Source: Cryomorphaceae bacterium
GTDB taxonomy: Bacteria > Bacteroidota > Bacteroidia > Flavobacteriales > Crocinitomicaceae
NCBI GenBank assembly: GCA_021298235.1
Contig: JAJTDX010000002.1
Span: 1-57,452 of the forward strand
Length of the DNA: 57,452 bases
Direction: 5' to 3'
The first letter of the stretch is position 1. Every line of letters begins with the position of its first letter. This document shows positions 46,604 to 54,440 of this stretch, one piece after another. The translations under genes were made by a program, and so were the position numbers. The notes below the pieces were generated by a model. That model had not been told where the DNA came from and did no database searches. It saw only the letters and a program-made list of their open reading frames with translations.

Positions 46604-46635
46604 ATTGAACTCCGAAAGCAATTGAACCTTAGCAC

Positions 46636-47190
46636 ATGAACATCGAACAAAGCATAGAGCTTCTAAAAAATGGTGGAACCCTACTCTACCCCACTGATAC
46701 TGTTTGGGGACTGGGATGTGACGCCACCAATGAATTCGCATGTCAAAAAATTATTGAGATAAAGAATCGTCCAGAAAACAAAAGCTTCATTTTGTTGGTT
46801 GATGGATTTCAGATGCTGGAGAAATATGTTCCGGAATTTCATCCTATTTGTTACGATCTAGTAGATCTTGCTAGCGAACCACTTACGATTATTTACCCAA
46901 CTTCTCTTCATTTGGCCCCATCTGTTTTTGCTGATGACGGTTCGGTTGGAATTCGGATCACAAAAGATCAAAATTGCCTGCAACTTATTCGAGGATTAAG
47001 AAAACCACTGGTTAGTACCTCTGCCAATGTTTCAGGCGAAAATTTACCTGCTTCATACAGTGATTTAAATCCTCAGCTAGTTAATAACGCTGATGGGATT
47101 CTTGAATTAAGACAAACTGAAAGACTCTTGAAACCCTCGCAAATAATCAAGATCGGATTGGATGGAAGTGTGAAGGTTATCAGGAGCTAG
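46636..47190 (+). CDS. L-threonylcarbamoyladenylate synthase (Sua5/YciO/YrdC family)
   Basis: 184 residues, single YrdC domain: GTLLYPTDTVWGLGCDATN, KIIEIKNRPENKSFILLVD (KRP-like substrate motif), VGIRITKD and KPLVSTSANVSGEN. Makes the threonylcarbamoyl-AMP used for t6A37 of tRNA. It follows trmD, which modifies the same tRNA region, after a 219-base repeat-rich gap. The Sua5 C-terminal domain is absent, as in TsaC; YciO cannot be wholly excluded. Confidence 0.9.
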   Translation: MNIEQSIELLKNGGTLLYPTDTVWGLGCDATNEFACQKIIEIKNRPENKSFILLVDGFQMLEKYVPEFHPICYDLVDLASEPLTIIYPTSLHLAPSVFADDGSVGIRITKDQNCLQLIRGLRKPLVSTSANVSGENLPASYSDLNPQLVNNADGILELRQTERLLKPSQIIKIGLDGSVKVIRS

Positions 47191-47209
47191 AAAATCCTCT
47201 ACGAAATTC

Positions 47210-47217
47210 TATCTTTG
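47210..47217 (+). promoter_or_regulatory. Bacteroidota -7 box (TATCTTTG) for the CCA-adding enzyme
   Basis: TATCTTTG fits TAnnTTTG and ends 7 bases before the ATG at 47225, so the mRNA would be leaderless or nearly so. A separate promoter implies that cca is not only read from the YrdC gene. No -33 TTTG is seen. Confidence 0.45.
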
Positions 47218-47224
47218 CAGTCGA

Positions 47225-48652
47225 ATGCAAAAAAATTACGCTGATCATCTCAAACACCCTGTTTTTAAGGTCGTCGCTCAACTGATAAAAGAGCAACAAC
47301 TGGAAGCTTATGTCATTGGTGGTTGGGTACGCGATCTGATTCTTGAGAGGCCAAGCAAGGACATTGACATCGTTGTTGTTGGCAACGGCTTGGAGCTGGC
47401 GAATGCGAGCGCAAAAATACTTCGTGTAAAGAAGGTCACTCTATTCAAAACATATGGAACTGCACAGTTCAGATACAAAGATCTTGACGTCGAATTCGTT
47501 GGGGCGAGAAAAGAATCTTACAGCCCTGACTCGCGAAAACCTTCCGTAGAATCAGGAACTTTGCGAGATGATCAATTGCGACGTGATTTTACAATCAATG
47601 CGCTGGCTATCAGCTTAAATCCCGACAATTTTGGGCAGCTGGTGGATCCATTCAATGGGTTATCTGATCTCGAGAAGGGAATTATTCGCACCCCTTTAGA
47701 TCCCGTTACTACCTACAGTGACGATCCATTGCGCATGATGAGAGCCATTCGTTTTGCAGCGCAGCTCGATTTTAAAATAGAAGCTGCTAGCCTTCAAGCC
47801 ATCATAGATCAAGCCAACAGACTTGAAATTATTTCCAGAGAGCGCATCATGGATGAGCTCAACAAGATCATTCTCAGTAAGCTCCCCTCTCGAGGATTCA
47901 ATTTGCTTTTTGCCACAAAGCTCTTGCATCAATTTTTTCCTGAAATGGTCAATTTACAGGGCATTGAAACGATTGAGGGGAAATCGCACAAAGACAATTT
48001 TTACCATACCCTAGAGGTACTGGATAACGTGGCAGAAAAAAGCAACGATCTCTGGTTAAGATGGTCCGCAATAATGCACGACATTGCAAAACCCCCCACG
48101 AAACGCTTCGATCCCGAGATAGGATGGACATTTCACGGACATGAAGAACTGGGCGCACGAATGACTCCCAAAATCTTTACGCGACTGAAACTGCCTCTGG
48201 ACCACAAAATGAAATTTGTCCAAAAAATGGTTCGGTTGCACTTAAGACCGATCGCGCTTGTAAAAGGCTCTGTGACAGATTCAGCCGTCAGACGTTTGTT
48301 GAGTGAGGCAGGAGACGACATAGATAATCTGATGATCCTGTGCAATGCAGACATCACATCTAAAAATGAATTCAAAGTCAAAAAATATAAGAAAAACTTT
48401 GAAATCGTCATTGAGAAACTAAAGGCAGTTGAAGAGAAAGACCGAATTCGGAATTTTCAGCCACCTGTTTCAGGCGAAATGATTATGCATACCTATCAGC
48501 TTGGACCGTGTTCTGAGATTGGCACAATTAAAGCAAGAATCAAAGATGCCATATTAGAAGGCATTATCGCCAACGAGAAAAATGAGGCTATTACCTACAT
48601 GTTAAAACTAGGTGAAGAATTGGGATTGAAGCTGGTAAATAATCCTGTGTAA
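47225..48652 (+). CDS. cca: CCA tRNA nucleotidyltransferase with HD domain
   Basis: 475 residues. Nucleotidyltransferase signature VIGGWVRDLILERPSKDIDIVVVG, RDDQLRRDFTINALAI, LRMMRAIRFAAQLDF and a C-terminal HD hydrolase domain (IMHDIAKPPTKRFD, HEELGARMTPKI). It adds or repairs the 3' CCA end of tRNAs. It is a class II enzyme; a poly(A) polymerase assignment is less likely in Bacteroidota. Follows the YrdC gene by 34 bases and has its own promoter box. Confidence 0.93.
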   Translation: MQKNYADHLKHPVFKVVAQLIKEQQLEAYVIGGWVRDLILERPSKDIDIVVVGNGLELANASAKILRVKKVTLFKTYGTAQFRYKDLDVEFVGARKESYSPDSRKPSVESGTLRDDQLRRDFTINALAISLNPDNFGQLVDPFNGLSDLEKGIIRTPLDPVTTYSDDPLRMMRAIRFAAQLDFKIEAASLQAIIDQANRLEIISRERIMDELNKIILSKLPSRGFNLLFATKLLHQFFPEMVNLQGIETIEGKSHKDNFYHTLEVLDNVAEKSNDLWLRWSAIMHDIAKPPTKRFDPEIGWTFHGHEELGARMTPKIFTRLKLPLDHKMKFVQKMVRLHLRPIALVKGSVTDSAVRRLLSEAGDDIDNLMILCNADITSKNEFKVKKYKKNFEIVIEKLKAVEEKDRIRNFQPPVSGEMIMHTYQLGPCSEIGTIKARIKDAILEGIIANEKNEAITYMLKLGEELGLKLVNNPV

Positions 48653-48697
48653 ATCAATAAAGAGTATATTTACAACTAAGAAAATATCCATTAACTT

Positions 48698-49252
48698 ATG
48701 GCAGGGCTTAAATTTCGTGTGTTGCTCGACAGTGAAAAAGAAGCAGAGGTATTCAGAGATATTTTGATCAACGATACCGATAATTTCGAATCTTTCTATC
48801 ACGCAATCGTTCATTCTTTCAGATTTGAAGGGGATCAAATGGCCAGTTTTTATGTTTCGAATGACCAATGGGACAAAGGACACGAAATAAGCCTAATGGA
48901 CATGACGTATGACGACGATTCCATAGATGCTCCTGCAGCAGTTATGAAACATGCCGTCATTAAAGACTTTCTTGAAGAGCCAGATCAAAAATTCATTCTT
49001 GTGTATGACTTCTTGCGCATGTGGATTTTTCTGATCGAACTAATAGGATATGAAAAAGAAGGTCCTGAAAAGCCTGAGCTCCTACTTGCTGTTGGTATGG
49101 CACCGCCAGAAGATTCACGGACCGCGAGCGACAATGAACAATTGTTTAACGGTGACATAAGTGAGGACGAAGAGGATGAATTCGGTTTCAACGAATTTGA
49201 TGATGATTTTGAAGAAGATGACATTGCAGGATACGACGAATATGATTATTAA
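48698..49252 (+). CDS. plasmid pRiA4b ORF-3-like family protein with acidic tail
   Basis: 184 residues. The N-terminal 140 residues resemble the pRiA4b ORF-3/IS1096 TnpR-passenger family (LKFRVLLDSEKEAEVFRDILI, FESFYHAIVHSFRFEGDQMASFYVSND, LVYDFLRMWIFLIELIGYE); the last 45 are almost all acidic. Despite the family name there is no transposon here. Function unknown. The next gene's ATG overlaps this stop by one base (TAATG). Confidence 0.82.
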   Translation: MAGLKFRVLLDSEKEAEVFRDILINDTDNFESFYHAIVHSFRFEGDQMASFYVSNDQWDKGHEISLMDMTYDDDSIDAPAAVMKHAVIKDFLEEPDQKFILVYDFLRMWIFLIELIGYEKEGPEKPELLLAVGMAPPEDSRTASDNEQLFNGDISEDEEDEFGFNEFDDDFEEDDIAGYDEYDY

Positions 49253-49959
49253 TGAATGAGAAACACGGAGATCCGATCGGGGAGGCTATCCGCTTTTATG
49301 CAGCCACTAAAAAACCCGCTGATATAATTGTTAGTTCTGACATCTGTGAAGATGACATAATCCCAATGGAAGTCATGTTCAGAACATACAATGACATGCC
49401 GGAATTAGAAAAAATGGCGCTAAATCTGTGTCGAGGAGAAGTACTCGATGTCGGTGCCGGCGCCGGAGTACACTCACTTGAGCTGCATAATAAAGGAATT
49501 CAGACTAATGCAATCGACCTATCTCAGGGTGCGGTGGATTATATGCAAAGCAAGGGAATTAAGGCACGCAAACTTAATTTCTTTGATCTGAAAAACGAAA
49601 AGTACGATACTATTCTGATGCTTATGAATGGAATCGGTATCGCAGGAAAATTGTCTAATCTTGAACATACGCTTCTTCATGGCAAATCTCTGTTGAAAGA
49701 TGGTGGGAAGATCCTTTGCGACTCATCAGACATCCGTTACTTGTATGAAGATGAGGACGGATCCATGTGGATCGATCTGAATTCGGAATACTGCGGAAAT
49801 TTTCGTTTTCAAATGAAATACAAAAAAGAGAAAGGCCCATGGTTCGATTGGCTTTATGTGGATTTCGATAATTTGTTTCAGGCTGCAAAAAATGCAGGCC
49901 TTCATGCCAAACGAGTATTCGAACATGACGATCATTATCTTGCAGAATTGAGCTTATGA
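49252..49959 (+). CDS. class I SAM-dependent methyltransferase
   Basis: 235 residues. Rossmann SAM-binding motif VLDVGAGAGVHSLEL, then NAIDLSQGAVDYM, motif near FDLKNEKYDTILMLMNGIGIAG and LLKDGGKILCDSSDIRYLY. Substrate not predictable. Translationally coupled on both sides: start overlaps the ORF-3-like stop by one base, and the TraB/GumN start overlaps this stop by 4 bases. Confidence 0.88.
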   Translation: MNEKHGDPIGEAIRFYAATKKPADIIVSSDICEDDIIPMEVMFRTYNDMPELEKMALNLCRGEVLDVGAGAGVHSLELHNKGIQTNAIDLSQGAVDYMQSKGIKARKLNFFDLKNEKYDTILMLMNGIGIAGKLSNLEHTLLHGKSLLKDGGKILCDSSDIRYLYEDEDGSMWIDLNSEYCGNFRFQMKYKKEKGPWFDWLYVDFDNLFQAAKNAGLHAKRVFEHDDHYLAELSL

Positions 49960-50837
49960 TACGTTGTAGCTTTCTTATCTGTACACTTTTAACGTTTCTC
50001 CAAACTTTCTCGCAAGAAACGATTCCTTTCCCCATGGATGAACAAGCTCTGTTGTGGAAAATTGAAAAGAAAGGAATGGAGAAACCATCTTATCTTTTTG
50101 GAACCATTCACTTGATTGAGAAAGAGTATTTTTTCTTCCCGGATAAACTTCAAAAATTGGTCGAAAAAAGTGATCAACTGATCATGGAATTGGCAGGAAT
50201 TCCCTCTCAGCAGGAGGCTTTAAAACACATTCAACTTAAAGAAGGTGTTTTCTTCGATTATTTTTCTGTCGAACAAAGTGATTCTATTCTGCGTTGGGCA
50301 AAAGAAGAATTACACATGAATGACGCACAATTCAGAGGTGTCATGACCAAGATGAAACCTTTTGTAGCCGTTCAATTGGCCACACAGATGCATTATTTCG
50401 GGAAAACTGAATCGTACGAAATGACTTTAGAAGAACTGGCTAAAAAGAATGAAATTCCGATTAAAGGTCTTGAAACAGTAGAAGAGCAGATGAGTCTTTT
50501 TGATGAGTTGAGTAAAGAAGCCCAGTCGGAAATGGTAATGGAAATTGTTAGAAACCCTAAAGAACAATACGAATCCACACAAAAAATAGAGCAGCTTTAC
50601 GCACGACAGCAGGTCGATTCGTTGTATATGCTGATTGTTGACTCCGGTGGGACTATTGCTTCAGAAAATGCTCGTTTCATCGATGATAGAAACGTGAGTT
50701 GGATCCCTTTGATTGAAGAGCTCATCAGAGAAAAAAGAACGTTCATCGCAGTTGGCGCTGGTCACCTTGGTGGTCCCAATGGTGTTATTCGTCTGTTGCA
50801 GCAAAAAGGATATACGCTCACACCAATCAAATTATAA
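49956..50837 (+). CDS. TraB/GumN family protein
   Basis: 293 residues with signal MIRCSFLICTLLTFLQTFSQ. Family motifs: SYLFGTIHLIEKEYFFFPD (GTxH with the Tiki-type metal site), MELAG, ALEELAKKNEIPIKGLETVEEQM and the C-terminal FIAVGAGHLGGPNGVIRLLQQKGY. The family is related to the Tiki metalloproteases; bacterial roles unknown. Overlaps the methyltransferase stop by 4 bases; FKBP gene follows after 5 bases. Confidence 0.88.
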   Translation: MIRCSFLICTLLTFLQTFSQETIPFPMDEQALLWKIEKKGMEKPSYLFGTIHLIEKEYFFFPDKLQKLVEKSDQLIMELAGIPSQQEALKHIQLKEGVFFDYFSVEQSDSILRWAKEELHMNDAQFRGVMTKMKPFVAVQLATQMHYFGKTESYEMTLEELAKKNEIPIKGLETVEEQMSLFDELSKEAQSEMVMEIVRNPKEQYESTQKIEQLYARQQVDSLYMLIVDSGGTIASENARFIDDRNVSWIPLIEELIREKRTFIAVGAGHLGGPNGVIRLLQQKGYTLTPIKL

Positions 50838-50842
50838 GTCAA

Positions 50843-51289
50843 ATGAGAACCCTTTTAATTCTCGCATTAACAGTACTGGCCTTGGATTCGTGTTCCACAT
50901 ACAACGATCAGGATAAGAGACGATTCGACGAAAAGATCATCACCTATTTAAAGAATAAAAAAATAAAGTGTACTCGCAGTGACTCAGGATTGTATTATAA
51001 AATCATTGATGAAGGCTCTGGAGCGTATATAAAATTTCAAGATGAGGTCACCTTCACGTATCATGGCACTCTGATTGACGGAACAATTTTCGATGAACAG
51101 AAGAAACCAGTATCCTTTAAGGTTCGGGATCTTATAGCTGCATGGAAAGAAATTATGCTCGAGTTAAAACCCGGAGCGAAGGCATTTCTTGTTGCCCCTC
51201 CACAACTTGGCTACGGAGACTACAAGCTAGATGATATTCCGCCACACTCCATTCTGATCTACACGATCGAGATCCAAGACGTGAAATAA
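50843..51289 (+). CDS. FKBP-type peptidyl-prolyl isomerase lipoprotein
   Basis: 148 residues. Lipoprotein signal MRTLLILALTVLALDSC, with Cys17. FKBP domain VTFTYHGTLIDGTIFDEQ, LIAAWKEIMLELKPGAKAFLVAPPQLGYGDYKLDDIPPHSILIYTIEI. A third FKBP of the window, unlinked to the pair at 25.5-27.1 kb. Located at the end of the ORF3-like/methyltransferase/TraB run, and separated from sucD by a full promoter. Confidence 0.87.
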   Translation: MRTLLILALTVLALDSCSTYNDQDKRRFDEKIITYLKNKKIKCTRSDSGLYYKIIDEGSGAYIKFQDEVTFTYHGTLIDGTIFDEQKKPVSFKVRDLIAAWKEIMLELKPGAKAFLVAPPQLGYGDYKLDDIPPHSILIYTIEIQDVK

Positions 51290-51312
51290 TTTCCAAATAA
51301 TGTGAATTGAAC

Positions 51313-51343
51313 TTTGCACTAACAATTCAAAACTCTATTTTTG
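51313..51343 (+). promoter_or_regulatory. sucD promoter
   Basis: TTTG (51313-51316), exactly 19 bases, TATTTTTG (51336-51343), a full Bacteroidota -33/-7 pair. The -7 box ends 34 bases before the sucD ATG, giving a leader of about 28 bases. Confidence 0.75.
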
Positions 51344-51377
51344 ACAACGAAAATTAATCGATACTAATACCACCATC

Positions 51378-52256
51378 ATGAGTGTACTCGTAAATAAGAA
51401 TTCTAAAGTAATCGTCCAAGGTTTTACAGGTAGTGAAGGAACATTTCATGCCGGCCAAATGATTGAATACGGAACAAATGTCGTTGGAGGTGTTACTCCG
51501 GGAAAAGGTGGTAGCACTCATTTGGATCGTCCGGTGTTCAACACGGTTTCAGATGCTGTTAAAACAACAGGAGCAGATGTTTCAATTATTTTCGTTCCCC
51601 CAGCGTTTGCTGCAGATGCCATTATGGAAGCCGCAGAAGCAGGAATCAAAGTGATCGTATGTATCACAGAAGGTATTCCTGTAAAAGATATGGTGATGGC
51701 ACGAGAGTACATCAAAGGGTTTGATTGCCGTTTGATTGGTCCAAACTGTCCAGGCATCATAACAGCAGGCGAAGCGAAGGTAGGTATCATGCCAGGTTTT
51801 GTATTCAAAAAAGGCAAGATTGGAATTGTTTCGAAATCTGGAACACTTACTTATGAAGCAGCGGATCAAGTTGCAAAAGCGGGTCTAGGAATTACCACTG
51901 CAATTGGAATTGGTGGAGATCCAATTATCGGCACGACAACTCGCGAAGCCGTTGAATTACTCATGAATGATCCTGAAACGGAAGGAATTGTAATGATCGG
52001 CGAGATTGGAGGAAACTTAGAAGCTATTGCAGCGCGATGGATCAAAGAGAATGCTAAAAAACCAGTAGTCGGGTTCATTGCCGGAGAGACAGCTCCTAAA
52101 GGTCGTACTATGGGTCACGCAGGTGCTATCGTAGGTGGAGCAGATGATACCGCCGAAGCGAAAAAACGTATCATGCGAGAGTGTGGGATTCATGTCGTGG
52201 ACTCACCGGCACAAATCGGAGCCAAAATGGCAGAGGTACTCGGCGTAACCGCATAA
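51378..52256 (+). CDS. sucD: succinate-CoA ligase, alpha subunit (ADP-forming)
   Basis: 292 residues, the usual length. CoA-binding [18 protein letters not shown] and the active-site phosphohistidine region [40 protein letters not shown] is highly conserved. It is the TCA-cycle enzyme subunit that makes ATP from succinyl-CoA. The beta subunit sucC is not in the window, so the pair is unlinked here, a known arrangement in Bacteroidota. Strong promoter and terminator make it monocistronic. Confidence 0.95.
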   Translation: MSVLVNKNSKVIVQGFTGSEGTFHAGQMIEYGTNVVGGVTPGKGGSTHLDRPVFNTVSDAVKTTGADVSIIFVPPAFAADAIMEAAEAGIKVIVCITEGIPVKDMVMAREYIKGFDCRLIGPNCPGIITAGEAKVGIMPGFVFKKGKIGIVSKSGTLTYEAADQVAKAGLGITTAIGIGGDPIIGTTTREAVELLMNDPETEGIVMIGEIGGNLEAIAARWIKENAKKPVVGFIAGETAPKGRTMGHAGAIVGGADDTAEAKKRIMRECGIHVVDSPAQIGAKMAEVLGVTA

Positions 52257-52290
52257 AATTCAAAAAAACTTTTAATTTCATAATACAACC

Positions 52291-52316
52291 AACGGCCTTC
52301 TGGCCGTTTTTTTTTT
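52291..52316 (+). terminator. intrinsic terminator after sucD
   Basis: AACGGCC and GGCCGTT form a perfect 7-bp stem around TTCT and are followed by a run of eight further Ts. The clearest intrinsic terminator in the window. Confidence 0.92.
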
Positions 52317-52422
52317 GCTTTATTCTCAAAATTTTTCACCTGATTTAATCATTTATACTACTGATTTTTAAACTTATAATTACTCCTCTTGAAAGAATAT
52401 ACATTTTTTATAGTACCTTGTA

Positions 52423-52454
52423 TTGCATAGTTCAATTTTTAACATATATCTTTG
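52423..52454 (+). promoter_or_regulatory. promoter for PadR-PspC operon
   Basis: TTG (52423-52425), 21 bases, TATCTTTG (52447-52454), 15 bases before the ATG at 52470. The region between the sucD terminator and this promoter is AT-rich and holds nothing else I recognise. Confidence 0.6.
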
Positions 52455-52469
52455 TATAAAATTATAAAG

Positions 52470-52808
52470 ATGAATTTAGAGAATACACAAGCTCAGATGC
52501 GAAAAGGAATCCTTGAGTACTGTATTCTTTCCATTTTAAATAAAAAACAAGAAGCATACCCTTCAGAGATATTGGAAACATTGAAGGATGCTAAGTTGAT
52601 TGTTGTGGAAGGTACCCTTTACCCGCTTTTAACGCGATTAAAGAACATGGAGCTCCTCTCCTACCGATGGGAAGAATCACAGTCCGGACCGCCTAGAAAG
52701 TATTTTGCCTTGACCAAAATGGGCAAAGCTTTCCTCGAGGAACTGGATAGCACATGGAAAGAACTCAGTGAGGCTGTAAACCAAATAACCAATCTTGACA
52801 CAAAATGA
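52470..52808 (+). CDS. PadR family transcriptional regulator
   Basis: 112 residues from the ATG at 52470; an in-frame TTG at 52452 lies within the promoter box and is rejected. Short PadR form: QMRKGILEYCILSILNKKQEAYPSEILETLK, LIVVEGTLYPLLTRLKNMELLSYRWEES, GPPRKYFALTKMGKAFLEEL is the winged helix with the conserved beta-hairpin, here for sensing envelope conditions by inference. Overlaps the PspC gene by 4 bases (ATGA), the usual PadR-PspC pairing in Bacteroidota. Confidence 0.9.
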   Translation: MNLENTQAQMRKGILEYCILSILNKKQEAYPSEILETLKDAKLIVVEGTLYPLLTRLKNMELLSYRWEESQSGPPRKYFALTKMGKAFLEELDSTWKELSEAVNQITNLDTK

Positions 52809-53293
52809 AAAAAACTGTTTCTGTAAATATTAAAGGAATGAATTTCCTAATCGAGGAGGAAGCTTATGAATGTTTAAAGCAATACATGGATAAATTAGCA
52901 CATGTATTAAAGAACGACAAGGGGGGTAAAGAAATAATTGAGGATATTGAGCTTCGAATTGCCGAATTGTGTACGGCAAAACTGAATGATCGAAAACAAG
53001 TCATTGATACTGATGACATAAAATCAATTCTAGATACTTTGGGCGATCCTAGTCAATTTATTGATGAGGATAAGCCAACGAATGAAGATTCATTTCACTC
53101 TACGAAAGATCAAAAACAATCCTCAGATGAGAAGCGGCTTTTCCGCGATCTAGAGAATGCTAGTATCGCAGGTGTCTGCTCAGGAATTGCCAATTACCTC
53201 AATATAGATGTGGTCATCGTACGGGCCATCTTTCTAGTAATATTTTTCTTTGGCGGGTTTGGATTACCGATGTATTTCATTCTTTGGATTTGA
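52805..53293 (+). pseudogene. PspC domain protein, 5' part (frame breaks at 53291)
   Basis: 162 residues. N-terminal region (1-100) resembles the helical part found before PspC in Bacteroidota proteins (MKKTVSVNIKGMNFLIEEEAYECLKQYMDKL), then a PspC domain with LFRDLENASIAGVCSGIANYLNID and the hydrophobic IVRAIFLVIFFFGGFGLPMYFILWI, after which a TGA stops the frame at 53291-53293. In relatives the protein continues without interruption with AEKL-type sequence. The rest is found one base out of frame (53292-54269), so this is a truncated or frameshifted gene. Overlaps padR by 4 bases. Confidence 0.82.
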
Positions 53294-54269
53294 GTCGGCT
53301 GCGGAAAAAGTCACAAAAGAATCAAAATCATTTTTTAGCAGAATTAAAAATGAAGAGAACATAGGAAAACGGTTATCAAACATAATTAATTTCCTTATTG
53401 CTGCTCTTGGGATAGGAATGATCTGTTTTGCCATCTTCGTGCTAATTATGTTTTTGATTTTCGGTTTCGGAGGCATGCAAATCATACCCGTGCAGAGCGA
53501 ATCAGGTTTTCTTTCGCTACCTCAGCTTGGTTCACTTGTCTTAAACAATAGTTCCGATTACACTTGGGCATGGTGGGGTCTTACAATTGCAATTTTTTCC
53601 GGAGTACTTTTCATACTACTTTTAGGTGTAAAATTGCTATTCCGCATTCAAAACCGGTGGTCCAGAATTTCATTAGGTCTTCTTTTCACATCAGGAATAA
53701 CAGGATCTATTATGTGTTTTGTGATCGGTGCAAAGACAGGTAGAGATTTCTCAATCGAGGGCGAAATTGAGCGTGAGGTTGGCCAAATCTATTCAAGCGA
53801 AATTCAACTTATTGGGCATCCATCAAGATTTAAAGCCTCTTCTGAATTCAATATAAAATCGAATGGACGTTACGGATTAATTGGTATTCAGGGCAAAAAC
53901 ATTGTTGAGAGTGGAATTCATTTGGAATATAAACTTTCTAAAGATACGCTCTTCCACGTTTATCAGAATTTTAGTGCACACAGCCATTCGCATAAACATG
54001 CATTGAATAAAGCGAAAAACATCAAGCATTCTATCTCTATTCAGAACTCAGAAGTCCATCTAAACACTTTTTTTAGTTACCCGAAAAGCGATAAATTGAG
54101 AGATCAGGAAGTCTATATTGTGATTGAAATTCCCGAAGGAAAAAATGTAAGAGTTGGAAATCAACTTATCCGATTGGGATCCGAAGAATTCCATGAAGAA
54201 ATTAATACCAATGAATCCACTGAGGATGGATACCTAAACAGTGATGGAAAATACGAACATTGGGATTGA
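53292..54269 (+). pseudogene. PspC domain protein, 3' part in +1 frame
   Basis: 325 residues in the frame one base ahead, read from GAG at 53292 (ESAAEKVTKESKSFF) to TGA at 54269. It has three hydrophobic segments (about residues 37-62, 95-117 and 127-148 of this part) followed by an extracytoplasmic beta-rich tail with SHSHKHALNKAKNIKHS and EVYIVIEIPEGKNVRV. It has no plausible own start: in-frame upstream codons read MAGLDYRC, a shadow of the PspC helix. The joint ATT-T-GAG differs from the PspC frame by skipping one T. Confidence 0.8.
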
Positions 54270-54357
54270 TGCGTACGATTTAGAGACAATTGGGATTAAT
54301 CTTTCATTTTTAGCTTTTTAGTAGAAAATCCTTTTTTTTCTTTCGAAAAGAAAGTCG

Positions 54358-54365
54358 TAATTTTG
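54358..54365 (+). promoter_or_regulatory. Bacteroidota -7 box (TAATTTTG) for the T9SS protein
   Basis: TAATTTTG fits TAnnTTTG, 75 bases before the ATG at 54441. A CTTTCGAAAAGAAAG hairpin just upstream may end the PspC transcript. No clear -33 TTTG. Confidence 0.4.
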
Positions 54366-54440
54366 TACTGTTTATCTGTTCTTGCATTTGCCTAATTGTT
54401 TGTGAAAAAACAGATTGGTATTAACCTTTAATTTTTAACA

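Noticed and set aside
46251..46741. Minus-strand ORFs with FKCSN/WSNGQ-type repeats
   Set aside because: They are translations of the octamer repeats over the trmD 3' end and the start of the YrdC gene, not proteins.
48698..49252. Transposon-derived gene (IS1096 TnpR passenger name)
   Set aside because: The family name is historical; there are no inverted repeats, transposase or target duplications around it.
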